Positions 1-8,025 of a stretch of DNA of 13,896 bases are shown piece after piece (position 1 is the stretch's first letter; the number at the start of each line of letters is the position of its first letter). The translations under genes were made by a program, and so were the position numbers. Under the pieces are notes generated by a model, which was given only the letters and a program-made list of their open reading frames with translations, was not told where the DNA came from and did not search any database. The stretch spans positions 1-13,896 of the forward strand of contig JAZSLF010000047.1 in the NCBI GenBank assembly GCA_045535205.1, given 5' to 3'. Origin of the DNA: RUG14199 sp045535205. GTDB lineage: Bacteria > Bacillota > Clostridia > Oscillospirales > CAG-272.

Positions 1-1063
1 CGCACTGGTATATTTTAAGACTTGGGCCGACAACAATAACCGAACGTCCGGAATAGTCAACACGTTTACCGAGAAGGTTCTGGCGGAAACGTCCCTGCTT
101 ACCACGCAACATTTCGGATAAGCTCTTGAGTGCACGGTTGCTAGGGCCGGTAACCGGCTTGCCGTGCTTACCGTTGTCTATAAGAGCATCAACAGCTTCC
201 TGAAGCATACGCTTTTCGTTACGGACGATTATTTCGGGAGCTTTGAGCTCAATAAGTTTTTTAAGTCTGTTGTTACGGTTGATAACTCTGCGGTAGAGGT
301 CATTAAGGTCACTTGTAGCAAATCTTCCGCCGTCGAGCTGTACCATAGGTCTGATTTCGGGGGGGATAACGGGGATGACATCGAGGATCATCCATTCGGG
401 CTTGTTTCCGGATTTACGGAAGGCTTCAACTACTTCAAGTCTTTTGATGACCTTGAGCTTCTTCTGTCCGGATGCGTTTTCCAGCTCAACCTTGAGTTCT
501 TCCGCAAGTGCGGGAATATCAAGATCCTGAAGGAGAATTTTTACAGCCTCTGCACCCATACCGGCCTTGAAGTCCTGTTCAAATCTTTCACGGAAGGAAC
601 GGTATTCGGTATCGGAAAGGATCTGACCTTTTACAAGAGGAGTAGTACCGGGATCTGTAACGATGTAGCTGGAGAAGTAGAGTACGCTTTCGAGGAGCTT
701 TGGAGAAATGTCCAGAAGCGTACCGATACGGGAGGGTACGGCACGGAAATACCAGATGTGAGAGACAGGGGCAGCAAGTTCGATGTGACCCATTCTTTCA
801 CGGCGGACCTTCTTCTGAGTTACCTCAACGCCGCACTTTTCACAAACCTTATTCTTATGTTTGAATCTTTTATATTTACCGCAAAGACATTCCCAGTCCT
901 TTGTGGGACCGAAAATGCGTTCGCAGAACAGACCGTCACGCTCAGCCTTCAATGTTCTGTAGTTAATGGTTTCGGGCTTTGTAACCTCGCCGTAAGACCA
1001 TTCTCTTATCATTTCGGGGGAAGCGAGACCGATTTTTATAGAATCAAATGTATTGCGTTCCAT
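1..1063 (-). CDS. rpoC: DNA-directed RNA polymerase beta' subunit, N-terminal part (partial)
   Basis: This is the largest subunit of RNA polymerase, which carries the clamp and, further on, the catalytic Mg site. Only the first 354 codons are present; the gene runs off the left edge. Directly visible are the N-terminal zinc ribbon (Cys59, Cys61, Cys74, Cys77 in a CLCGKYKR...CEKCG context), the conserved GHIEL and HIWY segments of the clamp, and near the window edge the near-invariant RFRQNLLGKRVDYSGRS segment. The catalytic NADFDGD motif lies beyond the window. The start ATG at 1063-1061 follows an AGAAGG ribosome binding site. The gene lies 49 bases downstream of rpoB with no terminator between them, so the two are co-transcribed. 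There is no sign of disruption. Identification is essentially certain. Confidence 0.98.
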   Translation of the reverse strand, partial: MERNTFDSIKIGLASPEMIREWSYGEVTKPETINYRTLKAERDGLFCERIFGPTKDWECLCGKYKRFKHKNKVCEKCGVEVTQKKVRRERMGHIELAAPVSHIWYFRAVPSRIGTLLDISPKLLESVLYFSSYIVTDPGTTPLVKGQILSDTEYRSFRERFEQDFKAGMGAEAVKILLQDLDIPALAEELKVELENASGQKKLKVIKRLEVVEAFRKSGNKPEWMILDVIPVIPPEIRPMVQLDGGRFATSDLNDLYRRVINRNNRLKKLIELKAPEIIVRNEKRMLQEAVDALIDNGKHGKPVTGPSNRALKSLSEMLRGKQGRFRQNLLGKRVDYSGRSVIVVGPSLKIYQC

Positions 1064-1112
1064 CGGCAATTACCTTCTTTAATTTAGATTTTTTGGGGCA
1101 AATCGAGGTATA

Positions 1113-4100
1113 TTAGCCCTCGTAACCGTAGTCATCGTCGCTGTCGGAGGCTTGTCCGAGATCGAAGATGTTCGTTGTTTCGCCTTCGGGATGTTCGTCG
1201 GTGTATGAGTTGTAGATGTCGTCTGTTTCTACAGTTTCGCCGACGTCTTCTGCGGTTATTGTGGATCTGCGGCTTCTGCTTGCGGGAATTTCGTCTTCCT
1301 CGCCGAGCTTGGAAAGTTCGATTTCGTTTCCTTCACGGTCAAGCACACGAACGTCGAGTGCAAGAGACTGGAGTTCCTTGACGAGAACCTTGAAGGATTC
1401 GGGAACACCGGGAGTGGGAATATTCTGACCCTTTACGATAGCCTCGTATGTCTTTACACGTCCTGTTACGTCGTCACTCTTGACTGTGAGGATCTCCTGA
1501 AGTGTATATGCAGCACCGTATGCTTCCAGAGCCCAAACTTCCATTTCACCGAAACGCTGGCCGCCGAACTGAGCCTTACCGCCCAGAGGCTGCTGTGTAA
1601 CGAGAGAGTAAGGACCTGTGGAACGTGCGTGGATCTTATCGTCAACGAGGTGATGGAGCTTGAGGTAGTACATGATACCTACTGTTACGGGGTTGTCAAA
1701 GGGTTCGCCTGTACGGCCGTCATAGAGGATCGTCTTACCGTCTACGACCTTGAGCTTCTTAGCTTCCTTGAGGGACGTCATGTACGCTTCGTCAGCTCTT
1801 TCTTCGTCGGAGAGACGGCGGAGATCTACCTTCTTGGTCTCTTCGTCTATCACTTCCTCAAAGAGCTGCTTGCCATCGACGTTTTCGAGAGGAAGAACGT
1901 CACGGCCTATTCCTGCCATACGCAGACATTCTGTGATGTCCTTTTCGTTTGCACCGTCGAATACGGGGGTCATTACCTTCCAGCCGAGACGCTTTGCGGC
2001 GATACCGAGGTGTACCTCAAGCACCTGACCGATGTTCATTCGGGAAGGAACGCCCAGAGGGTTAAGCACGATGTCGAGAGGAGTACCGTCGGGAAGGAAG
2101 GGCATATCTTCGGGAGGAAGGATGCGGGAAACGACACCCTTGTTACCGTGACGGCCCGCCATCTTGTCACCTACGGAGATCTTTCTCTTCTGTGCAATAT
2201 ATACTCTGATTACTTTATTTATACCGGGGGTAAGCTCATCGCCGTTTTCACGTGAGAATACCTTTACGTCAACAACGACACCGGATTCACCGTGAGGAAC
2301 TCTCATGGAGGTGTCACGGACCTCTCTTGCCTTTTCACCGAAAATAGCACGGAGAAGTCTTTCTTCTGCGGTAAGCTCTGTTTCACCCTTGGGAGTTACC
2401 TTACCTACGAGAATATCACCTGCACGGACTTCGGTACCTATTCTTACGATACCTTCTGCATCAAGGTTTTTGAGTGCTTCTTCGCCGGCGTTGGGGATGT
2501 CTCTTGTTATCTCTTCCGGACCGAGCTTGGTGTCTCTTGCTTCGTGGGAGTGTTCTTCGATATGGATAGACGTGTAAACGTCGTCACGAACGAGCTTTTC
2601 GTTAAGAAGAACGGCGTCCTCGTAGTTGTAGCCTTCCCATGTCATGAAGCCGATGAGAGCATTCTTACCGAGGGCAATTTCACCGCCGCTGGTTGCGGGA
2701 CCGTCAGCGATTACCTGACCTTTTTCAATTCTTTCTCCAAAGGAGACGATAGGCTTCTGATTTACGCAAGTGCCCTGGTTGGAGCGTTTGAACTTGATGA
2801 GGTGGTAAACGACCTTTTCGCCTTCGTCTGTGCGGATAGTTATCTGTTCGGAGGAAATGTCCTCAACGTAACCTGCAACACCGGATACAACGCAAACGCC
2901 TGAGTCAACGGCTGCCTTGTATTCCATACCTGTACCGACGATGGGGGAGTCTGTTATCATAAGAGGAACAGCCTGCTTCTGCATGTTTGAACCCATGAGA
3001 GCACGGGAGTTGTCATCGTTTTCAAGGAAGGGGATGCTCGCTGTTGCAACGGATACCACCATTTTGGGAGATACGTCCATGAAATCGACCTTGTTACTGT
3101 CGATCTCAATGATCTCCGATTTGTCTCTTGCAGTTACTCTGCGGTTGATGAAACGGTTGTTTTCATCGAGGGGCTCATTTGCCTGTGCAATTACGTAATT
3201 ATCTTCAACGTCGGCTGTCATATAAACGATCTCGTTTGTAACAGTACCTGTTTCACGGTCGACCTTTCTGTAGGGAGCTTCGATGAAGCCGTACTTTGAG
3301 ATCTTTGCGTATGTTGAAAGATATGAGATAAGACCGATGTTGGGTCCTTCAGGAGTTTCGATAGGACACATTCTTCCGTAATGGGTATAGTGTACGTCTC
3401 GAACTTCAAAGGATGCTCTGTCACGTGAAAGACCGCCGGGGCCGAGTGCAGACAGACGGCGCTTGTGAGTCAGCTCTGCCAGAGGGTTGTTCTGGTCCAT
3501 GAACTGTGAAAGGGGAGAGGAACCGAAGAACTCACGGATAGCCGTTGTAACAGGTCTTGTATTTACAAGGTTCTGAGGTGTCAGATTTTCAATATCTGTA
3601 GTTGTCATTCTCTCTTTAACGATCTTGTCCATACGGGAGAAGCCGATACGAACTTGGTTCTGAAGGAGCTCGCCTACGCAACGGAGTCTTCTGTTTCCGA
3701 GATGGTCGATGTCATCAAGACAGCCGATGTCGTGGGAGAGACAGAGAAGGTAGTTGATGGAGGAGAGAATGTCGGCTTTGATGATGTGTTTGGGACAAAG
3801 CTCTGCCATGCGGGCTTTACAAAGCTTCTTGACCTCTGCTTCATCATCGCCTGCAGCTTCCATGATCTCAAGGAGAACGGGGAGCTGTACCTTTTCACTT
3901 GCTTCAATGTCCTCAAGGCTGTAGCCGAGAACGTCTTCTGCAAATACGGAATTGTTTGAGAATACTTTTACTTCAACGTTGTTCTGGTCATAAACGTAGA
4001 TCTCATTGACACAGTTCTTTTCAATGGCTCTGGTGTGCTCCTGTGTGAGAACGGTACCGGGCTCAATGTCGAGAACCTCGCCGGTTATGGGATTTACAAC

Positions 4101-5003
4101 GGGACGTGCAAGAGCGAAGCCTCTTACTCTGTAGCCGAGAGCAAGCTTTTTGTCGTACTTGTATCTGCCGACGGGAGCAAGATCGTAACGCTTTGCATCG
4201 AAGAACAGGTTGTTCAGGAGTATTTCAGCACTTTCAACGATAGCAGGCTCGCCGGGACGAAGCTTCTTGTAAAGCTCTTTAAGTGATTCGTCACGAACGG
4301 AGGTGTTGTTTGCAACAGCCTGCTCGTCGCATTTATCTTTTTCGAGAGTTGCCTTGAGCATGGGCTCGTCACCGAATACTGCTTCAATATCGGAAACGGA
4401 CTCAACGCCCATAGCACGAATAAGCATGGTAATGGGCAGCTTGTGCGTTTTGTCAATACGAACGTAGAATACGTCGTTTGCATCTGTTTCGTATTCAAGC
4501 CAGGCACCTCTGTAAGGGATAACTGTAGCGGTATAGATGTGCTTTGCCGTTTTGTCGATGGTTGAATCGTAGTAGATGCTGGGAGAACGTACTATCTGGG
4601 AAACGATAACTCTTTCAGCACCGTTTATAACGAATGTGCCTGTTTCCGTCATGATAGGGAAATCGCCCACGAAGATCTCAGACTGCTTAACTTCGCCTGT
4701 CTCTTTGTTGGTGAGTCTTACTTCAACTCTGAAAGGTGCGGCATAGTTAACGTCTCTGTCCTTGCATTCTTCCACCGGGTACTTTGCTTTTGAGTCGATG
4801 GAGTAACCGACGAAGTCAATAGCTAATTTTCCCGAATAGTCAGTGATGGGGGATACGTCCTCCAGCACTTCTGCAAGACCCTTTTTTATAAACCACTCGT
4901 AAGAGTCCTTCTGAATTTCCAGAAGGTTGGGCATATCAATGGGTTCATTGATTTTGGAGAAACTCATTCTCTTGTTTTTTCCAAGAAGCTGGGGTTTTAC
5001 CAT
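1113..5003 (-). CDS. rpoB: DNA-directed RNA polymerase beta subunit
   Basis: This is the second-largest RNA polymerase subunit. The chosen start gives 1296 residues, against about 1190 in Bacillus. Family signatures seen include the rifampicin-pocket segment (SQFMDQNNPLAELTHKRR), GRMCPIETPEGPNIGL, the active-site lysine region GDKMAGRHGNKG, and near the C-terminus HARSTGPYS and GGQRFGEMEVWALEAYGA. The usual resistance positions are wild type: Asp503, His513 and Ser518 match E. coli D516, H526 and S531. Part of the extra length is a charged insertion of about 54 residues just before LYDGRTGEPF (residues about 1036-1090). A further part is a strongly acidic tail of about 70 residues ending in DSDDDYGYEG. 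Start choice: an in-frame ATG at 5024 has no good ribosome binding site, whereas the ATG at 5003-5001 has CGGAG nine bases upstream. The gene is first in its transcript and followed by rpoC. Confidence 0.98.
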   Translation of the reverse strand: MVKPQLLGKNKRMSFSKINEPIDMPNLLEIQKDSYEWFIKKGLAEVLEDVSPITDYSGKLAIDFVGYSIDSKAKYPVEECKDRDVNYAAPFRVEVRLTNKETGEVKQSEIFVGDFPIMTETGTFVINGAERVIVSQIVRSPSIYYDSTIDKTAKHIYTATVIPYRGAWLEYETDANDVFYVRIDKTHKLPITMLIRAMGVESVSDIEAVFGDEPMLKATLEKDKCDEQAVANNTSVRDESLKELYKKLRPGEPAIVESAEILLNNLFFDAKRYDLAPVGRYKYDKKLALGYRVRGFALARPVVNPITGEVLDIEPGTVLTQEHTRAIEKNCVNEIYVYDQNNVEVKVFSNNSVFAEDVLGYSLEDIEASEKVQLPVLLEIMEAAGDDEAEVKKLCKARMAELCPKHIIKADILSSINYLLCLSHDIGCLDDIDHLGNRRLRCVGELLQNQVRIGFSRMDKIVKERMTTTDIENLTPQNLVNTRPVTTAIREFFGSSPLSQFMDQNNPLAELTHKRRLSALGPGGLSRDRASFEVRDVHYTHYGRMCPIETPEGPNIGLISYLSTYAKISKYGFIEAPYRKVDRETGTVTNEIVYMTADVEDNYVIAQANEPLDENNRFINRRVTARDKSEIIEIDSNKVDFMDVSPKMVVSVATASIPFLENDDNSRALMGSNMQKQAVPLMITDSPIVGTGMEYKAAVDSGVCVVSGVAGYVEDISSEQITIRTDEGEKVVYHLIKFKRSNQGTCVNQKPIVSFGERIEKGQVIADGPATSGGEIALGKNALIGFMTWEGYNYEDAVLLNEKLVRDDVYTSIHIEEHSHEARDTKLGPEEITRDIPNAGEEALKNLDAEGIVRIGTEVRAGDILVGKVTPKGETELTAEERLLRAIFGEKAREVRDTSMRVPHGESGVVVDVKVFSRENGDELTPGINKVIRVYIAQKRKISVGDKMAGRHGNKGVVSRILPPEDMPFLPDGTPLDIVLNPLGVPSRMNIGQVLEVHLGIAAKRLGWKVMTPVFDGANEKDITECLRMAGIGRDVLPLENVDGKQLFEEVIDEETKKVDLRRLSDEERADEAYMTSLKEAKKLKVVDGKTILYDGRTGEPFDNPVTVGIMYYLKLHHLVDDKIHARSTGPYSLVTQQPLGGKAQFGGQRFGEMEVWALEAYGAAYTLQEILTVKSDDVTGRVKTYEAIVKGQNIPTPGVPESFKVLVKELQSLALDVRVLDREGNEIELSKLGEEDEIPASRSRRSTITAEDVGETVETDDIYNSYTDEHPEGETTNIFDLGQASDSDDDYGYEG

Positions 5004-5046
5004 TCTGTTTACACTCCGTTCCATTCAAACAGCTATTTCTTATGCC

Positions 5047-5068
5047 GAAAAGATCCCGCAACCTTTTC
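5047..5068 (-). promoter_or_regulatory. Small hairpin in the rpoB leader
   Basis: In the predicted rpoB leader a stem GAAAAGG/TCTTTTC (seven pairs, one of them G-U) encloses an eight-base loop rich in G. It lies about 45 bases before the rpoB start and is not followed by a T-run, so it is not an intrinsic terminator. Such a hairpin could affect leader stability or translation, but a chance structure in AT-rich DNA is equally possible. Confidence 0.25.
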
Positions 5069-5140
5069 TAAAATATAATATAAGATAATAACTTTTGAAA
5101 TAAAATTACATATTATAAAGCGATTGTAACGCAGTTTATT

Positions 5141-5169
5141 ATTTTACGCTCTCAATTTTGATTTGTCAA
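5141..5169 (-). promoter_or_regulatory. Predicted sigma-A promoter of rpoBC
   Basis: Read on the minus strand there is a perfect -35 box TTGACA (5169-5164), a 17-base spacer and a -10 box TAAAAT (5146-5141). Transcription would start near 5134, giving a leader of about 130 bases before the rpoB start at 5003. It is the best promoter match in the divergent spacer and implies rpoB is the first gene of its transcript. The call rests on consensus match only. Confidence 0.7.
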
Positions 5170-5614
5170 GTACTTATATTATATTTCTTCTAAAATAATA
5201 CTCAAAAACCACATATTTACAATTTGGAAACAAAATGTTTTCTTAAAATTTAAATGTAAATAAAATGTAAAATTATCAAAATGCACAAAGAAACCCCTGA
5301 TATTTCGTTAAAACATACGAAAATTATTTTTTTGAATAAAAGTATTGACAAACCGAAAATACATGAAAACCATCGCAATTCAATTGAAAAATTTTTGTGT
5401 GTGAACGGAGTGTGCGGGGGCTGAAGATGCAAGATAAATTTCTATATATTATTTAATGAAGGAAAAATTCAAAAAAAGGGTGTGTTTTTAAAGCCTTAAA
5501 GCTATAGTCATACGTTCAATAAAGGTAAAAAATATTTACTTTGTGATGCTTTGCGATGATTAAGTGACGTATTTCTGAAAATTTCAAGAAGGTACTTCCA
5601 AGAAATTAAAATTT
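5170..5614. other. AT-rich divergent intergenic spacer, no gene recognised
   Basis: This stretch lies between the rpoB promoter and the divergent membrane-protein gene. It is very AT-rich, with runs of A and T and short direct repeats such as the twice-occurring AAATGTAAA/AAAATGTAAA near 5252-5270. One G-rich patch stands out at about 5402-5422 (GAACGGAGTGT followed by GCGGGGGC). No ORF with both a ribosome binding site and protein-like composition was found, nor any tRNA-like fold or known riboswitch motif. A perfect TTGACA at 5345-5350 on the plus strand lacks a -10 box at the right distance. Confidence 0.6.
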
Positions 5615-5624
5615 ATGGTATTAT
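5611..5624 (+). promoter_or_regulatory. Possible extended -10 promoter for the 5651 gene
   Basis: A TGG-TATTAT sequence at 5616-5624 fits an extended -10 element (TGn then TATTAT). The region 17-18 bases upstream holds only a poor -35 match. A start near 5631 would leave a leader of about 20 bases containing the ribosome binding site GGAGGG. It is the most plausible promoter seen for this gene, but the evidence is weak. Confidence 0.35.
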
Positions 5625-5650
5625 TAAATCATCTGATAAATGGAGGGAAT

Positions 5651-6355
5651 ATGAAGATAAAAAGACAACGGGCTTCTTTGATAACAGCCGGCATCTTTTT
5701 TTTGACGGTAGGTATTCTGAGGGCTTTTAATATATACGTAGCTTCAATATCTGCAGACGTTGCTTATGACAGCTTCTATGTGAGCCTGCTTGACACGGTC
5801 CATGATATTTTGCTTCTTGCGGCATACGGCTTGTCGGTTGCGGCAGTCGTATACAGCGGTCGGACGGTATCGGGAAAAAACGCTATGAAAACAGCGGGGC
5901 TTATGAGCGTTACCGTATTTGCAGACAGGGCGTTTTGTCTTGCTTACGATATTGCTGTATCCGGGATAAATATACGTGAAAAGAATACTCTTTCTACTGC
6001 AGTAACGTGGCTTACGGTGGATCTTGTTTTTTTTCTTTGTATGTATATAGGTGCTGCACTTATTTCGGTTCACGGAAAAAAGGACGGGGAAGACAGCAAA
6101 AAAGCACTTCCGTTCGGAAGATTGCTTGCTTCCTGCGGTATTATGACTGTTTTGCAGCTCATATCACAGCTTGTAATCTGTGTTCAGTTTTTTATTGAAT
6201 ACGATGACGTTACCGTTACTGAAAAAACACAGATGCTCGGAGACATTCTTTGGGTCATTGTTGAATACGGAGGTATTCTCGTAGCAGCGGCGACCGTATT
6301 TTATGCTTTGATAGCGGCGGTGTTCAGACCGGAAATAATAAAAAAAGAAGAATAA
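5651..6355 (+). CDS. Hypothetical six-helix integral membrane protein
   Basis: I do not recognise the family of this 234-residue protein. Hydrophobic segments at about 9-30, 50-68, 80-103, 116-140, 155-182 and 198-224 suggest six membrane helices. The N-terminus is basic (MKIKRQR), a charged hydrophilic loop lies at about 141-153 (GKKDGEDSKK), and the C-terminal tail is charged. The positive-inside rule would place both ends in the cytoplasm. No catalytic or transporter motif was noticed. The start at 5651 was chosen because GGAGGG lies five bases upstream; the in-frame ATG at 5615 has no ribosome binding site. The gene is divergent from rpoBC and is followed after about 150 bases by a gene with its own promoter, so it is probably monocistronic. 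No terminator was seen after it. Confidence 0.75.
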   Translation: MKIKRQRASLITAGIFFLTVGILRAFNIYVASISADVAYDSFYVSLLDTVHDILLLAAYGLSVAAVVYSGRTVSGKNAMKTAGLMSVTVFADRAFCLAYDIAVSGINIREKNTLSTAVTWLTVDLVFFLCMYIGAALISVHGKKDGEDSKKALPFGRLLASCGIMTVLQLISQLVICVQFFIEYDDVTVTEKTQMLGDILWVIVEYGGILVAAATVFYALIAAVFRPEIIKKEE

Positions 6356-6379
6356 AATAAAAAAATATGGATTTTTCGG

Positions 6380-6408
6380 GTGACAAAAAGAAAAAAGTGT
6401 GATAGAAT
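6380..6408 (+). promoter_or_regulatory. Predicted sigma-A promoter of the trigger-factor-like gene
   Basis: A -35 box GTGACA (6380-6385), a 17-base spacer and a -10 box TAGAAT (6403-6408) are present, with TGA directly before the -10 box as an extended -10 element. The start would be near 6415, about 93 bases before the ATG at 6508. Confidence 0.6.
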
Positions 6409-6507
6409 AAATAAGATGTTTGTAATGCGGAGTCATACGCTTGCAGCATTTCAAGAAATTTTGTTAAATAATTGAAAGTGAAAGTCACTTTTGAAGGAGA
6501 TATAATA

Positions 6508-7926
6508 ATGAAAAACAACGTTAAACGCTCAATTGCATTAATATTTGCAGTTATATTCGTATGCATGAGCCTTTGCTCCTGTGAGGAAAGTATTGCAAAG
6601 CGTTATTCCCGTTATGACAGAGGCGGCGAAAGATACGATTATGATCTGCTTGAGTATATTGCGATGCCTGAATACCGTGGTATAGAGGTTCCCCTTCTTG
6701 AGTATACTCCCACATCTGAAGACGTGGATAATACGAGAATTAAAAAGCTCGTATACTTTTCCGAAGAAGAAGTAATTCCCGACGGAACGATTGAAAAGTA
6801 TGACCTTGTTGACTGCGATTTCGTAACTTTAATTGACGGTTATGAATACCGCAGTCTGTGTTCATCCTCCAACAGTGCTCTGCGAAGCGTTCTTGTAGGT
6901 ATTGAAGAATTTGACATTCCCGAAATCGACGAGTGTCTTCTCGGCATGAAGCCCGGTGAAACTGCGACCATTGAGTTCGTGTTCCCCGAACCTTATTACA
7001 GAGATCCCCTCGTTTCAGGCTGCAAAGCGGAATTTACCGTCACCATCGACCAGATACGCCGTCAGAATTTTGCGGAATATACGGACGAGTTCGTGTCACA
7101 GTATTACGGTGCTACCGATACGGAGACTTATGACAGCGAAATCGAATCTCAGCTCATAAACGATTATTCCAACTATCTTAAAGATTATAAGAAGGATATG
7201 ACCTGGGAATACCTTGTATCCAACACGAAGCTTATGAAGCTTCCCGGCAAAGAGTACAGAGAGCTTTTCAATCTTGTAATAGACAGTTACGTTGAGGAAG
7301 CCGAGGCGGAAGGATTGACAGTTGACGATTATGCGGTTCAGGTGCTCGGCTATGAAAACACCGATGTCTTTTATGAGGATATGGCAAATGACGTTCAGAG
7401 CACTATCATGGAAGAAATGATACTTTACGTCGTTGCGAGATGTGAAAATATAGTTCTTACCGTCAGCGAATATGAGGAGGCTCTTCTTCAGGCAACATCC
7501 GATCTTGAAATCGAAGACCTTACAACCTGTGAGCAGGTGGTAGCTGAGCAGTACGGTTCTCTTTCGAACTTTAAGGAAGCCGTTCTTTTCAGCAAGATAT
7601 TTGATTATATCAGCGAAAACGTAACCGAATTGTCCATTGAAGAGTATTACGCAAATAAACACGAGGGCAAATACGAAAACGTAGAGCTTGAGGAAAGCAA
7701 GAGCCTTTCCGTAACCGAGATCCTTATTATCGTGGGAATAGCTGTTGCGGTACTTCTTGTTATAGTAACGGTAATACTTGCGGTAAATGCAGTAAAAGTA
7801 AAAAAGATTGCAGATATAAAGGCTAAGGAAAGAGCTGAGCTTGAGGAAAAAAGACGTATCCGCCGTGAGCAGAAGCAGGCTAAAAAGAAGCATTACGGCA
7901 AAAAGCCCGAAGAAAAAGACGAATAA
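6508..7926 (+). CDS. Exported, membrane-anchored trigger-factor-like FKBP/chaperone protein
   Basis: The 472-residue product probably assists folding outside the cytoplasmic membrane. Residues 1-25 form a lipoprotein-like signal ending LCSC, with Cys25 as the likely lipidated residue. Residues about 90-184 resemble the FKBP domain of trigger factor: an LLGMKPGE segment, an FPEPYY segment and a final FTVTIDQI strand. Residues about 188-375 are mainly helical and acidic and match the position of the trigger factor C-terminal chaperone domain. A strongly hydrophobic helix at about 403-428 follows, then a very basic tail rich in K, R and E that would face the cytoplasm. The ribosome-binding domain of true trigger factor is absent. 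Start: AAGGAG lies eight bases before ATG 6508; an upstream in-frame TTG at 6472 lacks a site. Several aromatic residues of the FKBP pocket seem not conserved, so isomerase activity is uncertain. A terminator follows directly. Confidence 0.8.
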   Translation: MKNNVKRSIALIFAVIFVCMSLCSCEESIAKRYSRYDRGGERYDYDLLEYIAMPEYRGIEVPLLEYTPTSEDVDNTRIKKLVYFSEEEVIPDGTIEKYDLVDCDFVTLIDGYEYRSLCSSSNSALRSVLVGIEEFDIPEIDECLLGMKPGETATIEFVFPEPYYRDPLVSGCKAEFTVTIDQIRRQNFAEYTDEFVSQYYGATDTETYDSEIESQLINDYSNYLKDYKKDMTWEYLVSNTKLMKLPGKEYRELFNLVIDSYVEEAEAEGLTVDDYAVQVLGYENTDVFYEDMANDVQSTIMEEMILYVVARCENIVLTVSEYEEALLQATSDLEIEDLTTCEQVVAEQYGSLSNFKEAVLFSKIFDYISENVTELSIEEYYANKHEGKYENVELEESKSLSVTEILIIVGIAVAVLLVIVTVILAVNAVKVKKIADIKAKERAELEEKRRIRREQKQAKKKHYGKKPEEKDE

Positions 7927-7935
7927 TTGATCTTT

Positions 7936-7969
7936 AAGACCGCAGCCCATTTGGGTTTGCGGTCTTTTT
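7936..7969 (+). terminator. Rho-independent terminator after the trigger-factor-like gene
   Basis: The inverted repeat AAGACCGCA ... TGCGGTCTT is extended by a CCCA/TGGG inner stem around a short T loop and followed by a T-run. It begins ten bases after the stop codon and separates this gene from cwlD. Confidence 0.9.
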
Positions 7970-8025
7970 ATAATTCATGACACAGTAATTTTGCCGCTGA
8001 AATGTGTGTCCTCTTGTTTCACGGG

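Noticed and set aside
164..1087. Long plus-strand ORF (307 codons) opposite rpoC
   Set aside because: It is antisense to strongly conserved rpoC, has no ribosome binding site, and its low-complexity Phe/Ser/Val composition is what codon bias on the other strand produces.
5345..5350. Perfect TTGACA on the plus strand in the spacer
   Set aside because: No -10-like box occurs 16-18 bases downstream, and no gene begins nearby.
5250..5432. 60-codon minus-strand ORF in the divergent spacer
   Set aside because: It lies in AT-rich DNA, lacks a ribosome binding site and has a random hydrophobic composition driven by AT content.
5427..5456. Tiny ORF (nine codons) after the G-rich patch, considered as a leader peptide
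   Set aside because: The only Shine-Dalgarno-like GGAG is too far upstream, there is no amino acid run typical of attenuators, and no downstream attenuator hairpin was seen.
5615..5650. Upstream in-frame ATG for the membrane protein
   Set aside because: It overlaps the probable -10 region and lacks a ribosome binding site; the ATG at 5651 follows GGAGGG.
6472..6507. Upstream in-frame TTG start for the trigger-factor-like gene
   Set aside because: It has no ribosome binding site and would place hydrophilic residues before an otherwise well-formed lipoprotein signal; the ATG at 6508 has AAGGAG.
7096..7950. Long minus-strand ORF (284 codons) opposite the trigger-factor-like gene
   Set aside because: It runs through the terminator of the plus-strand gene, has Phe/Tyr/Leu-rich shadow composition and no supporting start site.
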